NCBI GenBank assembly: GCA_020740775.1
Contig: JAHEWK010000013.1
Location: 434,001-498,000, forward strand
Source of the DNA: Ilyonectria destructans
Taxonomy: Eukaryota; Ascomycota; Sordariomycetes; Hypocreales; Nectriaceae
DNA: 64,000 nucleotides
Reading direction: 5' to 3'
The notes under the pieces were generated by a model. It worked only from the letters and a program-made list of their open reading frames with translations, had not been told where the DNA came from and did not search any database. The translations under genes and the position numbers were made by a program. Positions 43,468 through 54,027 of this stretch are shown here, piece by piece. Every line of letters begins with the position of its first letter. Positions within the stretch are counted from its first letter, which is position 1.

Positions 43468-45345
43468 TCATGGTTCCTTCTTCTCTTCGATGACGAGAAC
43501 GCATTTCCCGCTTTGCGGCACCGTCAGCCCCGCCTCATATTCTGCCATTGATTCTGCTGTTGTTTCAGAATTTGGGCGAAATGAGGGATAATCAAGGAGA
43601 AGCATGGCGAGAAAGTGGCGTATCTCATGCATTGCAAGACTATCAAATGACGGGTTAATATATCACTGTTCACAATATTTCTTTTGGGGTTAGCTTACCC
43701 TTTGCCAACACAAACTCGCGGTCCAACTGGTAAGGGGTTGAATTGTCAGTTACCGAACACAAGCTTGAGCCAAACGAACTGGGATTCTCACAAGAAAATG
43801 CCATCATGGTTTCTAACTTTTTGTTGAACGACACTTCATCTATATCCCATCGATGAGGGTCAAATCGTTCAGGGTCTGGAAATGTTTTGGGGTCTCGGCT
43901 GGTTGTCCACTGTTGCACGCCAATCGATACCTGCCATGATTATTTCGTACTTGGTCTTTTTTGAAAATGAGGGCAAAGATGAGGTTCTTGGGATCAACTT
44001 ACTCCTTCGGGTATCCAGTAGCCAAAAAAGTTGACGCCTCCCTTTGGACATGTTCGACCGGCCAGTCCGGGAAAAGGTGCATGCAGCCGCAGTGTTTCTG
44101 CGATACAACCGTTCAAATATCTGAGGCTTTGAAGGTCTTTTGCGTTGACTCCATCAAATCCATGTTGAAAGGCGGCTTGGACCTCGGCTCGTACCTGTTT
44201 TTGCACGTCGGGGCGTCGTGCGAGCTCCCAAGTTACATACGTGGCCGTGTTGGCCGTAGAATCAACGCCCGCAAACAAGAAGACCATTGTTTCTGACACT
44301 ATACTCTCGAGTGACAAACTCTTATCCAAGTTCTCATCCTTGGCTTCAAGCATGGGACCAAGGCAATCTTTTCGTTGTGGGTCCTTTTTTATATTCGTTG
44401 AATAATTGCCAATAGACTCGCGAGCAACATTTGCCAGCCTATCACACCCATAAACGAAGTCAAACCATCTCGGGAAAAGACGCATCAAATTGAAAAGCGG
44501 TCGGGAAAGAGAATAAATAAACTAGGGTCTTGTCAGCTTATTGCCTTGGTAAAAACTAGTGTCGATTCATTACCTGCGCGTGTAGCGCTTCGTCAAGCAA
44601 TGCCACCGAATCATCTGGATTGGAGCTGTAACATCCGCCGAATGCAATTTGAACTATTGCGACGCCATCAATAGGGAAATATTAACAACTCGTTACAGTA
44701 TGGTACCTACTAATAACATGTGTGGCAGTCTTTCGATATGCTGCCAAGATATCTAGCGTCCCATTATTTGTCGCTAAAGCATTTTCGATTTGTTTCTTAA
44801 ATTCGTTTGCGGCGTCTACAAAAATTGATGCGTTATCGAGTAAAAACTTTGTTGAGAATACTGGTCCAATGACTCTTCTTCTTTTCATAGCGGCCGAATG
44901 GTCTCTAATGCCAGCCATATTAGGGTGCTCCGGCCTACACATTGAAAAGAGGTCGGCCAATTTCTGATCTTTGGCGAATGGTCGTGTTCCTCCGTATATT
45001 TTGCGGATGGCATCCTCGCCAACAACAGATGCGACTGTGGGCGTAACTCTGACAAGTGGACCTGCGTAATGTTGGCCATCATGTCATAGCACACTTGATG
45101 GCATGGAGAGAATGGAAGAGCTTACCGTATTGAGAGTGGAGTGCATCAACATATTTAGCACCTTTGCCGGTTAAGACAGCAATCTGGTAATCTAACCCTG
45201 TGAATCTAGAATGCCATAAACCAGGGACGTGACGCAACGGCCCAAAGAATTGGCGACCCAGAATGACAAAGACAGTGAAGAGAATGGCCCCATGTGCGAG
45301 GATCCCAGAGCTGGGAAGAGGAAGTATCGTCAACATTGTCGCCAT
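43468..45345 (-). CDS. Cytochrome P450, P450-2
   Basis: Seven exons (45345-45126, 45061-44711, 44653-44574, 44521-44003, 43930-43792, 43726-43699, 43639-43468) give 502 residues. An N-terminal anchor (HGAILFTVFVILG) precedes RHVPGLW. The I-helix is FLFAGVDSTANT, the ExxR helix AETLRLHAPFP, the PERF region DPERFDPHRW, and the haem loop FSFGPRVCVGKG with the Cys at residue 442. The haem loop is split by two introns around a 28-bp exon, and splicing restores it exactly. This is an ER-anchored monooxygenase with all key residues. It differs clearly from P450-1 (no GGGSRTC), so the two are not recent duplicates. Substrate is unknown. Two shared elements lie 150-205 bp upstream. Confidence 0.92.
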
Positions 45346-46107
45346 ACCCCGTGTTGTCCTGTCGTATCAGTTGAATCAATCACAAGATCTTGGCTGATAC
45401 ATCAAAATTATAAGTGTAATAATCTAGTTCTGCAGATTGGCAATCAAGAATAAATATTGCACAGGTACAGATTACTCCACGAGGAAATGGCCAAACCCCA
45501 CACACCGAAATTCGAGTCGAGGTTGGCGCTTGTCGAACGATGTGGGGTAAACAAGTAACGTCCAATTTACCGTCCAATTTAATAAAGTGAATTACAGTGC
45601 ATTCCACGAGTCATATCAGAGGATGAACCATCGTGTTTCTCCTACAAAATTTCCAGAGACATGTTCCAGTGGATACAGCGCATTGAATGCGGTAGTTGAG
45701 ATCGGCTCTCATATTTTTCTCCGTATAGATGGGATGCGTTGAGTGCAATCTAGTAGCCTACTAAACCCTCGTTCATGTGGCGAGAATGAAACGAAAGCTG
45801 CCGTCACCTCTATAACTAATCCAACGCATGTGGGAGATAAGGCCCGGGTTATAGAGTAGGCAAGCTTGCTATAATCACCCTACGCAAGTAATTTACTGCT
45901 CTCGGGCGTAAAGACGGGAACCCAATACCGAGCGAGAAGATTGGGGATCAAAATCCAGTCCACGAGGGGATAGACAATCAAGTTCGACTTTACATCTGAT
46001 TAATAACTAGAGACGGAGCTAATAGCGCGACCTGTGTATAAATATGGCAATATTTGAAGAAATCTGTATCTTTAAATGTCTTCCTTCGACGCTGTTTATT
46101 TTCTGGT
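45346..46107. other. Intergenic gap
   Basis: This gap contains the promoter of P450-2 and the 3' flank of SDR-1. Apart from the paired shared elements nothing was recognised. Confidence 0.5.
45495..45549. promoter_or_regulatory. Opposed cluster elements before P450-2
   Basis: ACCCCACA at 45495-45502 and TGTGGGGTA at 45541-45549 face each other with about 38 bp between them, 150-205 bp before the P450-2 ATG. Confidence 0.6.
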
Positions 46108-47145
46108 TTAGGCAGCTGTGTACCCACCATCGACCTATGGAGCTCTTATTAGATGTTGATCAATGACTTATGATAGTTTGTATGAACTTACTGCAAGACT
46201 AGCTCCTGTTACGTAGGAAGCAAGAGGGCTGCATAGAAACGCTGCGCAGTTTGCAACTTCCTCAGCCGTGCCGAATCTATTCATCGGCGTCTTTTCACGG
46301 ACAGGATTGAGCTCTCTCTCGGCAATTTCCTTAGGAATGGCTGCTCCAAGGTTTGTTTGGATGAGTCCGGGGGCTACACAATTAATACGGATTCCATCTG
46401 CAGCATAGTCGATAGCATCGGCTCGAGTCATTCCCAGGACGGCATGTTTGGAAGTGATATACTACACTCAAAATTAAAAACTACATCTCGACAGCGAAGG
46501 GAGAAAGTCTGTAAGGGCGAGAAAAGGAAGGAAACGTACCGCCGACAACCTTGGCAAGGCGATGTGGGAGACCATTGAGCCGATGTTGACAATGGATCCT
46601 CGCCTATTCGTGACGAGTATTTAGCTCCGATGCTTGGAACATGGCATCAACGTGCGAACTTACTCATTTTCAACAGGTTCTTGCTTCAACATCTGTTGGA
46701 TCGCTGCACGCTGAAGGAAATATGTGCCGCGGACATTGACCTGTTGAACCCTATCCCACATCTCCGGAGAGGTCTCTGTAGATCGAAAGAAGCCCCCTGG
46801 GATGCCAGCGACATTTGCCACGTGGTCTACCCTTCCAAAGGCTTCGACAGCAGAGTTCAATATGTTCTCAGCGGAATCGTTGGCAGACAAATCACAGTTG
46901 TGCACAAGAATCCGCGCATTGGGACTTTTGTTGACAATCTGCCTCTTGGTCTCGTCTAGTTCTTCCCTTTTCAAGTCGACAAGAAGTAGTTGGTGACACC
47001 CCAGTTTTGCAAACAGAGTAGCTACGGCTTGGCCAATGCCTCCCGCAGCGCCAGTTACAATGACTGACCTGTACGTCATTTAGTAAATGTACCCCTAAAA
47101 GCCACCCCGGGTTTTCACTTACTTTCTGAGTGTTAGAGACGCCAT
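46108..47145 (-). CDS. Short-chain dehydrogenase/reductase SDR-1
   Basis: Five exons (47145-47123, 47068-46664, 46603-46540, 46461-46192, 46134-46108) give 262 residues. The cofactor motif is VTGAAGGIGQ (residues 12-21) and the structural NAG motif appears as NVAG. The catalytic Ser lies in VNIGSM and the YxxxK pair is Tyr165/Lys169 in YITSKHA. The C-terminus ends in VDGGYTAA, usual for classical SDRs. The acidic residue after the second strand (LLVDLKR) suggests NAD rather than NADP. It oxidises an alcohol or reduces a ketone; the substrate is unknown. The very short first and last exons were fixed by the conserved start and VDGG end. Confidence 0.92.
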
Positions 47146-47995
47146 GTCTGAAACAACTATATTGGAGAATTCTGAAGATAAAAGTGCCAAATAAGGACAA
47201 ATGAAGAGTAAAAATGTGAACTAATCCACTCTGTAATAGCAATATATGTACTTAGCGCGGCAATGGAGAATGCTGAAATTGACCAGCCTCATGGGGTGGT
47301 GTTTGAGCCATCATACACCCCACATACTGCATCCCACACACCTACAAAAATATGCACACCCCACATACTCACACATCTCAGATATACCCGGCACGTAGAC
47401 CGCACCCTTGGAGTGTACCGCAGCTACCATTCTGGTTTATCGCTTGAATATGTGACACGTCGAGTCTGTTTCATCACACAAACAGCGGGTGAGCCTTCTT
47501 CTGTCAAAACGTCGATACATGAAATCGTCATCCGCTACCCGGCCGTGACAAGAATCATTCAAGCTAGTACAAATGAACACATTAAATTGTTCAGAGGCCA
47601 CTAAAAATAAATTCAGAACACTGACCTGACTTGGCATAAAACCTAATACAGACACCACGAAGTTTGGTCTTGAAATTGACGTACGCCAATATAGCACAGG
47701 GAGCGCAAAAAACTACTTGTCCTGAGTATGTACGAACTTCATATTATCCAAAGCAAATTTGATCTCAAATAGCTACACTAGATGAGCAGATGTCATAATA
47801 CACAGGTAAATTCAAAACTACATACATCCCATCGCCACTGGATCTTCATCACACATGGCAATCAAGGAGTGACAAGGCGGCACGAGGGCTTCGTCATCAG
47901 CGTCATAAAACTATAAGAGAATAACGTAAAATAGCTCACCATAAGGCATCACCTTCCATATCTACCGATCGTCACGTTACGCGTACATATCCACG
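47146..47995. other. Intergenic gap
   Basis: This gap contains the promoter of SDR-1, with two shared elements, and the 3' flank of the dioxygenase gene. No gene was recognised. Confidence 0.5.
47317..47365. promoter_or_regulatory. Two cluster elements before SDR-1
   Basis: ACACCCCACATACT occurs at about 47315 and again at about 47356 (exact cores 47317-47324 and 47358-47365), with a weaker ATCCCACACA between. They lie 170-220 bp before the SDR-1 ATG. Confidence 0.55.
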
Positions 47996-49105
47996 TTAAT
48001 TGTAGTGCTTAGTCGTAACCCCGCCTACTACTTCCTCCTGAACACCACTGCCTTTCTTTGTGAACAGGGCAGATGTTCCGTAAGCACCTATACGGGCAGC
48101 CCGATACTGCGCTGATGTAGGCTCGGTGCCAGGTTCGAAGCGACGCTCTACTCCAGCCGCTCTCAAAACCGGAGAATCTTCGAGCAAGGTGTTGATCTTG
48201 ACTTCTTCGTTGGGAACGACAAAGTAGAATAGACCGCATCGATCCTGGTTACGCTGGTCCTTGGGGGGCTGGCACACACGGTGAATGGTGGCCTTGTAGT
48301 ACCCGCCCGTCCACCACTCGAACATCTCGCCAGCGTTGACGACAATGGCTCCCGGTACGTATTTGATCCATCGCCAATCCTTAGTCTTGTGGTCCATGAG
48401 CTGTAGAGAAACCATGGGCTGACTGAACAGCAGGGTAAGAGAGCCGAAGTCGCAGTGGCCCTTCAGCCAAACACCCCCTGTCTTGACCATGTCATCGGCA
48501 TGATGCCCATGAAAGTACATCATGTAACGAAACCAGGACTCATCGAAAGTTTCATATTTGTGAAGCTTGGTGAAGAAGTCTTCGGGCAACTCCAGCGAAA
48601 GGGCAAAGAGTGTGAGGAGACGGTAGAGAATGACCTTATGCACATGGTCGTTGAGCTCCTGCACCTCGGGAATAAAAGGACGGAAGGTTGACGGGTGTTC
48701 GCGCTTGGTGAGGTCACGGTTCCAGTTGTACTGCTCGATTTGATCTTTGACGCCGTTGTCGATGGTCCAGTAGTTCCTCAGTTTGAAGCCTTGATAAGTA
48801 CCTTTTGCTTTCATGTGACCCTCAAGACGTTGCTTCTCCTCGAGAGAGGTCTGAGTAAGCACGTGGTGGCCTATGTTGATCTGTCGATCAATTGTTTCCT
48901 TGGAGATGCCGTGGTTAACTACGACAAAGAAACCCTGCGTCCTCATGGCATGGTTGAGTTGCTTTGCCAAATGATTTCTTGCCTCGGGACCCTTGTCGTA
49001 TTGTGACAGATCAAGCGTCACCAAATCAGCATATTCGAGAGGCTCTGCTGTAGGTCCGACGGGCCTAAAGGGTGCCACGGGAGGCAAAGGTGTTCCGGAT
49101 GGCAT
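47996..49105 (-). CDS. 2-oxoglutarate/Fe(II)-dependent dioxygenase (IPNS-like)
   Basis: This is a single-exon gene of 369 residues from MPSGTPL (ATG 49105). An in-frame upstream extension exists but precedes the conserved region. The N-terminal DIOX_N part has QGFFVVVNHGIS, and the core has the iron triad His217-x-Asp219 (GHCDFG) and His275 (TIHRV). An Arg near 289 could hold the 2-oxoglutarate carboxylate. This is the isopenicillin-N-synthase-like fold used in fungi for hydroxylation, desaturation or ring formation in small-molecule pathways. It is intact. It is divergent from the cupin gene, with which it shares two promoter elements and a GGGGTACCCC palindrome. Confidence 0.9.
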   Translation of the reverse strand: MPSGTPLPPVAPFRPVGPTAEPLEYADLVTLDLSQYDKGPEARNHLAKQLNHAMRTQGFFVVVNHGISKETIDRQINIGHHVLTQTSLEEKQRLEGHMKAKGTYQGFKLRNYWTIDNGVKDQIEQYNWNRDLTKREHPSTFRPFIPEVQELNDHVHKVILYRLLTLFALSLELPEDFFTKLHKYETFDESWFRYMMYFHGHHADDMVKTGGVWLKGHCDFGSLTLLFSQPMVSLQLMDHKTKDWRWIKYVPGAIVVNAGEMFEWWTGGYYKATIHRVCQPPKDQRNQDRCGLFYFVVPNEEVKINTLLEDSPVLRAAGVERRFEPGTEPTSAQYRAARIGAYGTSALFTKKGSGVQEEVVGGVTTKHYN

Positions 49106-49730
49106 TGTTGAGTTTGAAGTGTAACAGTTGCTGTGATTTAGTTGGGGTGGCGTTCGAAAAGACCAAAGGCGCGTCAATGCCTCATGGAAATAATGTTGCG
49201 TGGTGAGATAGATCACACCGATCTTATCACTTGTTAAATACACATTACATAGGATGGTCACATGGAGTCAGCCGCCACGTAAACCACAATATGCACCAAG
49301 ATCAACCGTCAATGGCCGGTAGCTGACCCGAGATCCCGAATCCCTCCAGTCAAGTCTTGCTACCCCACATTGACCCCGTTACTGGTGGAGGAGTGTATGT
49401 AGCATGGTGTAAAGTAGATGGTTGAACACCCACACCTACTCTGTTATGGGGTACCCCACACTTTAACCCTACGAGGACCTGGAGCTCAGCGTTGTGGGGG
49501 CTTGGTAATGGTATCTGGACCAATCCTACCATGCCTGCTACCATCGCCATCTGTTGCACAAACGGATGGTGTACTGAGTACTACGTGACCTTTAAGGACT
49601 CGTGTACCCTAGCCGTAGACTGCAATCCCCTGCTTTCCAACCCCTGCATTATTCTTATGATCCTTGAGGAAACAAGTCCCGCAGCAAAACATACACGAGT
49701 ACCTACGTAGACGCCAAAGCACAGTTCATC
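49106..49730. other. Divergent promoter gap (dioxygenase / cupin)
   Basis: This gap contains two exact shared elements, a TTGTGGGGG word near 49493, and no gene. Confidence 0.55.
49361..49460. promoter_or_regulatory. Cluster elements and GGGGTACCCC palindrome
   Basis: TACCCCACA lies at 49361-49369 and again at 49452-49460. The second overlaps the 12-bp perfect palindrome TGGGGTACCCCA (about 49447-49458), so here two half-sites are fused back to back with no spacer. Confidence 0.6.
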
Positions 49731-50255
49731 ATGGCTTACATTCCACACGGAAAGGTCATCGTCAGCATCAACAATGCCGAGGGCAAAGGGGTATTTGAAG
49801 ATTATAAACCCACGGAACTCATCCCTCTGTCGGGCCAGACGACGCTCAGAACCATAGAGTCACTCACGACGGACCCGGCGCCCCGCATCCAGTTCAGCAG
49901 CACCGCTGGCCATGCTGATGGGGTGGCGATCGCTAACGGCTTTAAAGTGCTTGAGTGCGAACTGCAGCCCGGAGACCTGAGCCCATTTCACTCCACACCC
50001 TCCATCGACTATGGCGTGATGTTGACAGGAGAGGTGGTATTGCTGCTGGACTCTGGCGAAGAGAGGGTACTCGAGTAAGTAAAAACATGCGTGTTGGAGC
50101 TACCACATGGAGTTTGAAGCAGTTTTAACTGACTGTTTACGAGAGCCGGTGATATTTATATTCAAAGGGCTGCTCAGCATGCTTGGGAGAACCGAAGTTC
50201 TCAACCGGCGAGATTTTTTACTGTGGTTGTTGCTGTGTCATCGACAGACGCGTAG
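49731..50255 (+). CDS. Small cupin-domain protein
   Basis: Exons 49731-50074 and 50144-50255 give 151 residues. The cupin core shows FHSTPSIDYGVMLTGEVVLLL (first motif, with the usual G-E turn) and, after the intron, GDIYIQRAAQHAWENRS (second motif with QHAW). It lacks a signal peptide. Single-domain cupins of this kind act as small isomerases, dioxygenases or decarboxylases, or bind a ligand without catalysis; metal ligands are incomplete in motif 1 (one His). The acceptor at 50143 was chosen because the next AG gives an immediate stop. The role in this pathway is unknown; divergence from the dioxygenase gene suggests joint regulation. Confidence 0.82.
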
Positions 50256-50742
50256 AGCCCCCTGTGGCCCATCGCAGCTGATGTTGGTGGGAGTTGACAA
50301 TGGGAAGCGCGCATGTAAGCCTGAATAGCTGAAAGACTCAGGGCTCATCAAGAGCATAACCTTGAATAAAAAAACGATTTGGCAAAAGAAGAGTTCGCTG
50401 CCTTATCTTGACACCTCGCATGTCAATTCCCCTTCTCAAAGCTCATCACACTCAGTCTCAACACCTTAATCCCCTTTGCCAACAACTCACTATTCGATTC
50501 ACCATCGTCACCCTCGCATATGAACCTAAGCCGTTGATGATGAAAAGTTCTCTCGTATGTCCATGAGTTCACGTCGATTTCTTCATCAAGTTCCGAGAGC
50601 TAGCTCAACAAATGCCTAGCACGACAGCACAGCCAAAGTCATGACACAACCAGAGCCAAAGGAGCTTTCCAATGAATTCCGATTGGGATGGGGCGGCGGA
50701 ATGTGTGATGCAGACACGTTTTATTAAATATAAGACGTATGT
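50256..50742. other. Convergent 3' gap
   Basis: This gap lies between the ends of the cupin and SDR-2 genes. No gene and no shared element were seen. Confidence 0.5.
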
Positions 50743-51959
50743 TTAGTCCTTCTGCTCGACAATGGACGGCGCAGTACCTCCATCGTTTGGTAAACCACCA
50801 GCGAATTCTACCTTGAGCTCATAGAGGCCATCAAGTGCTTTACGTCCACCAGCTATGACTGTATTGATATCCTGCTCACAGTCAAAATACTTACCCCTCA
50901 GGGCCTTACCATGACCAGCAGCCAAGAATGCGCAAATACCAGCCGGCACCTCGGGCGATGTCTTAAAAAGTGTGTGGAAACTTGCCCATACATTGGCCAT
51001 CTCAGGATAGGCAGCCTTAACGTCATCATCAACAGGCACTTGAAATTGAATTTGTCAGTTACTTACTGTAGGCAGAGTTCAAATTATCTAGCACAGCTTT
51101 CACTTACAAGTCATGTTCGTCTTAACACCTCCTGGATGCAGAGCATAAAAATGGATGCTATCGCCAAAGCCATCGAGCTCCATTTCGGCCTGCCAACATG
51201 CAGTCGCCCGGATAAGCGCAGACTTGGCGGCAGCATAAGCACCTGTAAAGGGCACGGAGACGGTTCCAGCTCGCGAGGCTACGTTAATAACGCAGCCGTG
51301 CCCACGTTCTCGCATGCCAGGAATGACTTGGTAGATGCAAATCATGGCCTCGAAATAGAATAGCATCAGCGCTGGATACTATAATTTTGGGGTGTGAAAG
51401 CTTCAGCCTACCCCTTTTAGGTTGACTTCGATGCCTCGCCAATATTGCTCGAAAGTTTCCATGGCAGAGGGACGTCGGAAATTCTTGCCAGCATTGTTGA
51501 CCAGGATCCTGCAAGCATGTCCATCATCATTAGCATATTTTGTTGGCCAATGTGGACAACTTTGGTTTCCATCCTACTCTACCGGTCCCAGATCCTCAGC
51601 AATTCGGCCAAACACTCCTCGACAGGCCTCGACATCCGTGATATCACAGCCATAACTAAACACATTGGCTCCATGCCGTTCGCAATCGGCCCGAGTCTGG
51701 GCCTGACGGTTGGCGTCGAAATCAATCAACGCTAGATCAGCTCCAGCCCTGGCCAGGCTTTCAGCTATGGCTTTTCCGATACCTAGAGGCATGCTCTCAT
51801 CAGCATATGCAGCTTGCTTTGCCTTGATGCGAAGGGCATGGCTTGTCTACCTTGAGCGGCACCTGTGACCACTGCAACTTTGCCTTTGCTGGATCCCGCG
51901 AGCGCTTCGGGGCTGATAGCATCGTAAACGTCGGTATGTAGGGCGGGTCTTGAAGCCAT
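50743..51959 (-). CDS. Short-chain dehydrogenase/reductase SDR-2
   Basis: Five exons (51959-51851, 51782-51578, 51508-51412, 51378-51108, 51038-50743) give 325 residues. Motifs are VVTGAAQGIGKAIAESLA (split by intron 1), LVNNAGKNF, VINVASRAG with the catalytic Ser, and YAAAKSALIR with the YxxxK pair. The C-terminal tail of about 90 residues is longer than in a classical 250-residue SDR. ALIDFDANRQ after the second strand suggests NAD. Substrate is unknown. It is divergent from the O-methyltransferase-like gene, sharing a promoter gap with three element copies, which places both at the right edge of the putative regulon. Confidence 0.9.
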
Positions 51960-52412
51960 GGCTACTACTATGCGTGTGTAATGCCTGCTTACTTTGTAAA
52001 TTTCTTTCGTCGAGAAGCCGAGTTCTGAAGGGGTACCGGCGGCTGACGTGCACACATAAATTTATCGAATGCAGGCTTCAGACAGATCCCCCGCTAGTAT
52101 AGAATTGATTTTCGATATGTGGGGAGAAAGAGAATTGCAAGTGTGTAGAACCATGTGGTCTACATCTGGCGGCCATATTCATCCCCACTTGCGGGGCGGA
52201 TGATGATTTTGGTCAACTGTCTACCCCACACAAAAGAGAAGACGCACTGAAAAGAGCCTCCGCGAAGTCCGGCGTGGTGAGACTGGCAGACTTGACCATA
52301 TTTTTAATCTTTCCTGCCACCAATTGTATTTACCATCTATCCTCAGCCATAAGGAATACTTTATTGTTTGTTCTGTTCGGCCTTCTGACTCTGCCTCCCA
52401 TCAAACTACAAT
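51960..52412. other. Divergent promoter gap (SDR-2 / methyltransferase-like)
   Basis: This gap contains three element copies (52118, 52183, 52222) and no gene. Confidence 0.55.
52118..52230. promoter_or_regulatory. Rightmost cluster elements
   Basis: TGTGGGGA lies at 52118-52125, TCCCCACTTGCGGGG (a loose inverted pair) near 52182-52196, and TACCCCACA at 52222-52230. No exact copy of the 8-base core was seen to the right of this point. Confidence 0.6.
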
Positions 52413-54027
52413 ATGTCGCTCATTCACAATCTTGCTGCCGCCATAAGCAAAAATGTCGAACTCCTTGAGGCTGAGCTCAACTCTGGTGACGATGGCAAGT
52501 CACTGGGCAAACAAGATCGGGTAGAGCTTTTCCTACACGAAGCCGAGCCAAGCGTCCTGGAAGGTGCAGGATATCAGCCATCGACGTCCGCGTTCCAGCT
52601 GTTAGAGAAGCTTCGTGCTGATATCCGTGGCCTTGAAGCTGCCATCACCCCCACTAAGGAAAAGCTTGCGATGGTTGCTCTCTCTGGCGTCAAGGCGAAG
52701 GCTCTAGAGGCGGCTAATGAGCTTAAGCTATCTGACACTATAGCCGAGATGGGCGGCGAGGTGGAATTGACACAACTAGCACAGACCTTGTCTGTACATC
52801 CTAATAAGCTCGGAGCTGTAATGCGTGTCCTTGCTGCCGAGTACATATATACGGAGCGAAGGCCTGGTGTGTTCGCCAACTCTCGTCATAGCATCGGACT
52901 ACAAAACAAGAATGAAGGCGCTCGAGACATGCTATCGCTTCTGTGAGTTGGAGCAGACTTCGTGCTTTTTCAAATATATCCTTAATGATAAACCACTCAC
53001 AATGTGTGTGGTAGGACTGGAGAATCCTACACCTACGCCGGGTCACTCTACGAGAGCATGACGCGCGATGGGTACTCCCAAAGCTTTGAATCAAACATGT
53101 CGGCTTTCAGTCTGCACATCAAAGAGAAGAAGGCTTTTGTGGAGTATATTATGGAGCCAGAGAAGCTCCATATAGCCCAAAAGGTCGTACTAGGAGTCGT
53201 GCCGTGGCTGAATGTGAGCAAAACTGATGTCCGGTCCCCATCGTCCAAATGCTAATATGCGATAACTGTACATTAGAAAATCACGCGTCCCGGACTCCTA
53301 CACGATTATCCTTGGGGTGATCTTGGCGCGGCAACTGTTGTAGACTTGGGTAGTGGACCGGGCGATGTTGGACTTGACCTCCTTCGACATTACCCGCAAC
53401 TAAGGTGGACATTTCAAGACTTACCGAGTGTAGTACAGGGCCAATGGCCGGTATGTGGGGACATCTGGCAGAGATCTTGTCAATACCCATGAGAGAATGC
53501 TAATAGAAATAGGAACTCAAGGAGCAGCTATCTTCCGCCGGTGTCCGCGATCGCGCGGAATTGGTCTCCCAGGATTACTTCCAAGACAATGCCAGCTCAG
53601 GAGATGTTTACTTTCTCCGCGGTGTGATGTTTGTACATCCATTGCTATTGCGTTACCTCGATTAACCCAGTATAGGCGAGAATACGATGACCGCCAGGCA
53701 CTGCAAATATTGCAAGGTGTACTGGCAGCAATGCAGGGACGCCCGCATACAAGACTTCTAATCAACGAGATCATCTGTGCCTCACCGGCTATAGTAGGCG
53801 ATGCCTCAAGCCGACAACCTATTTCAGAGCTATTACCGTCACAACAGTCAGCGCAAGTCGAATTAGCCAATGCCATGGCTCTTAACGCTCAGATAAATTT
53901 CGGGGGAAAGGAGCGTAGCTGGCCTGAGATGAAGCTCCTACTGCACACGGCAGGCTTTGCTGTTGAACGCTTCTTTCAGTTCAAAACATTCACGACTATG
54001 ATCGAATGCAAGGTAGCGGGCGTGTAA
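52413..54027 (+). CDS. O-methyltransferase-like protein (Methyltransf_2 family)
   Basis: Exons 52413-52942, 53015-53213, 53277-53450, 53513-53623 and 53671-54027 give 456 residues. An N-terminal helical/winged-helix part (VELTQLAQTLSVHPNKLGAV, FANSRHS) is followed by the SAM-binding motif VVDLGSGPGDVG near residues 264-275, WTFQDLPSVV, and a C-terminal MNAQINFGGKERSWPEMK. This is the plan of fungal O-methyltransferases. However, where plant and fungal relatives have the catalytic His (H-D/E-W/Y-D-D), this protein reads YRREYDD, with Arg in place of His; the join depends on a GTGATG donor. It may therefore be a non-catalytic homologue such as the AflS-type co-regulators. It lies tail to tail with a Zn2Cys6 gene. 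Confidence 0.85.

Noticed and set aside
16389..52230. Reading the GTGGGG sites simply as CreA carbon-repression sites
   Set aside because: Not excluded, but the conserved flanks (TGT before, T/TA after), the N5 inverted pairs and the restriction to one cluster go beyond the loose CreA consensus. It is kept as the rival explanation.
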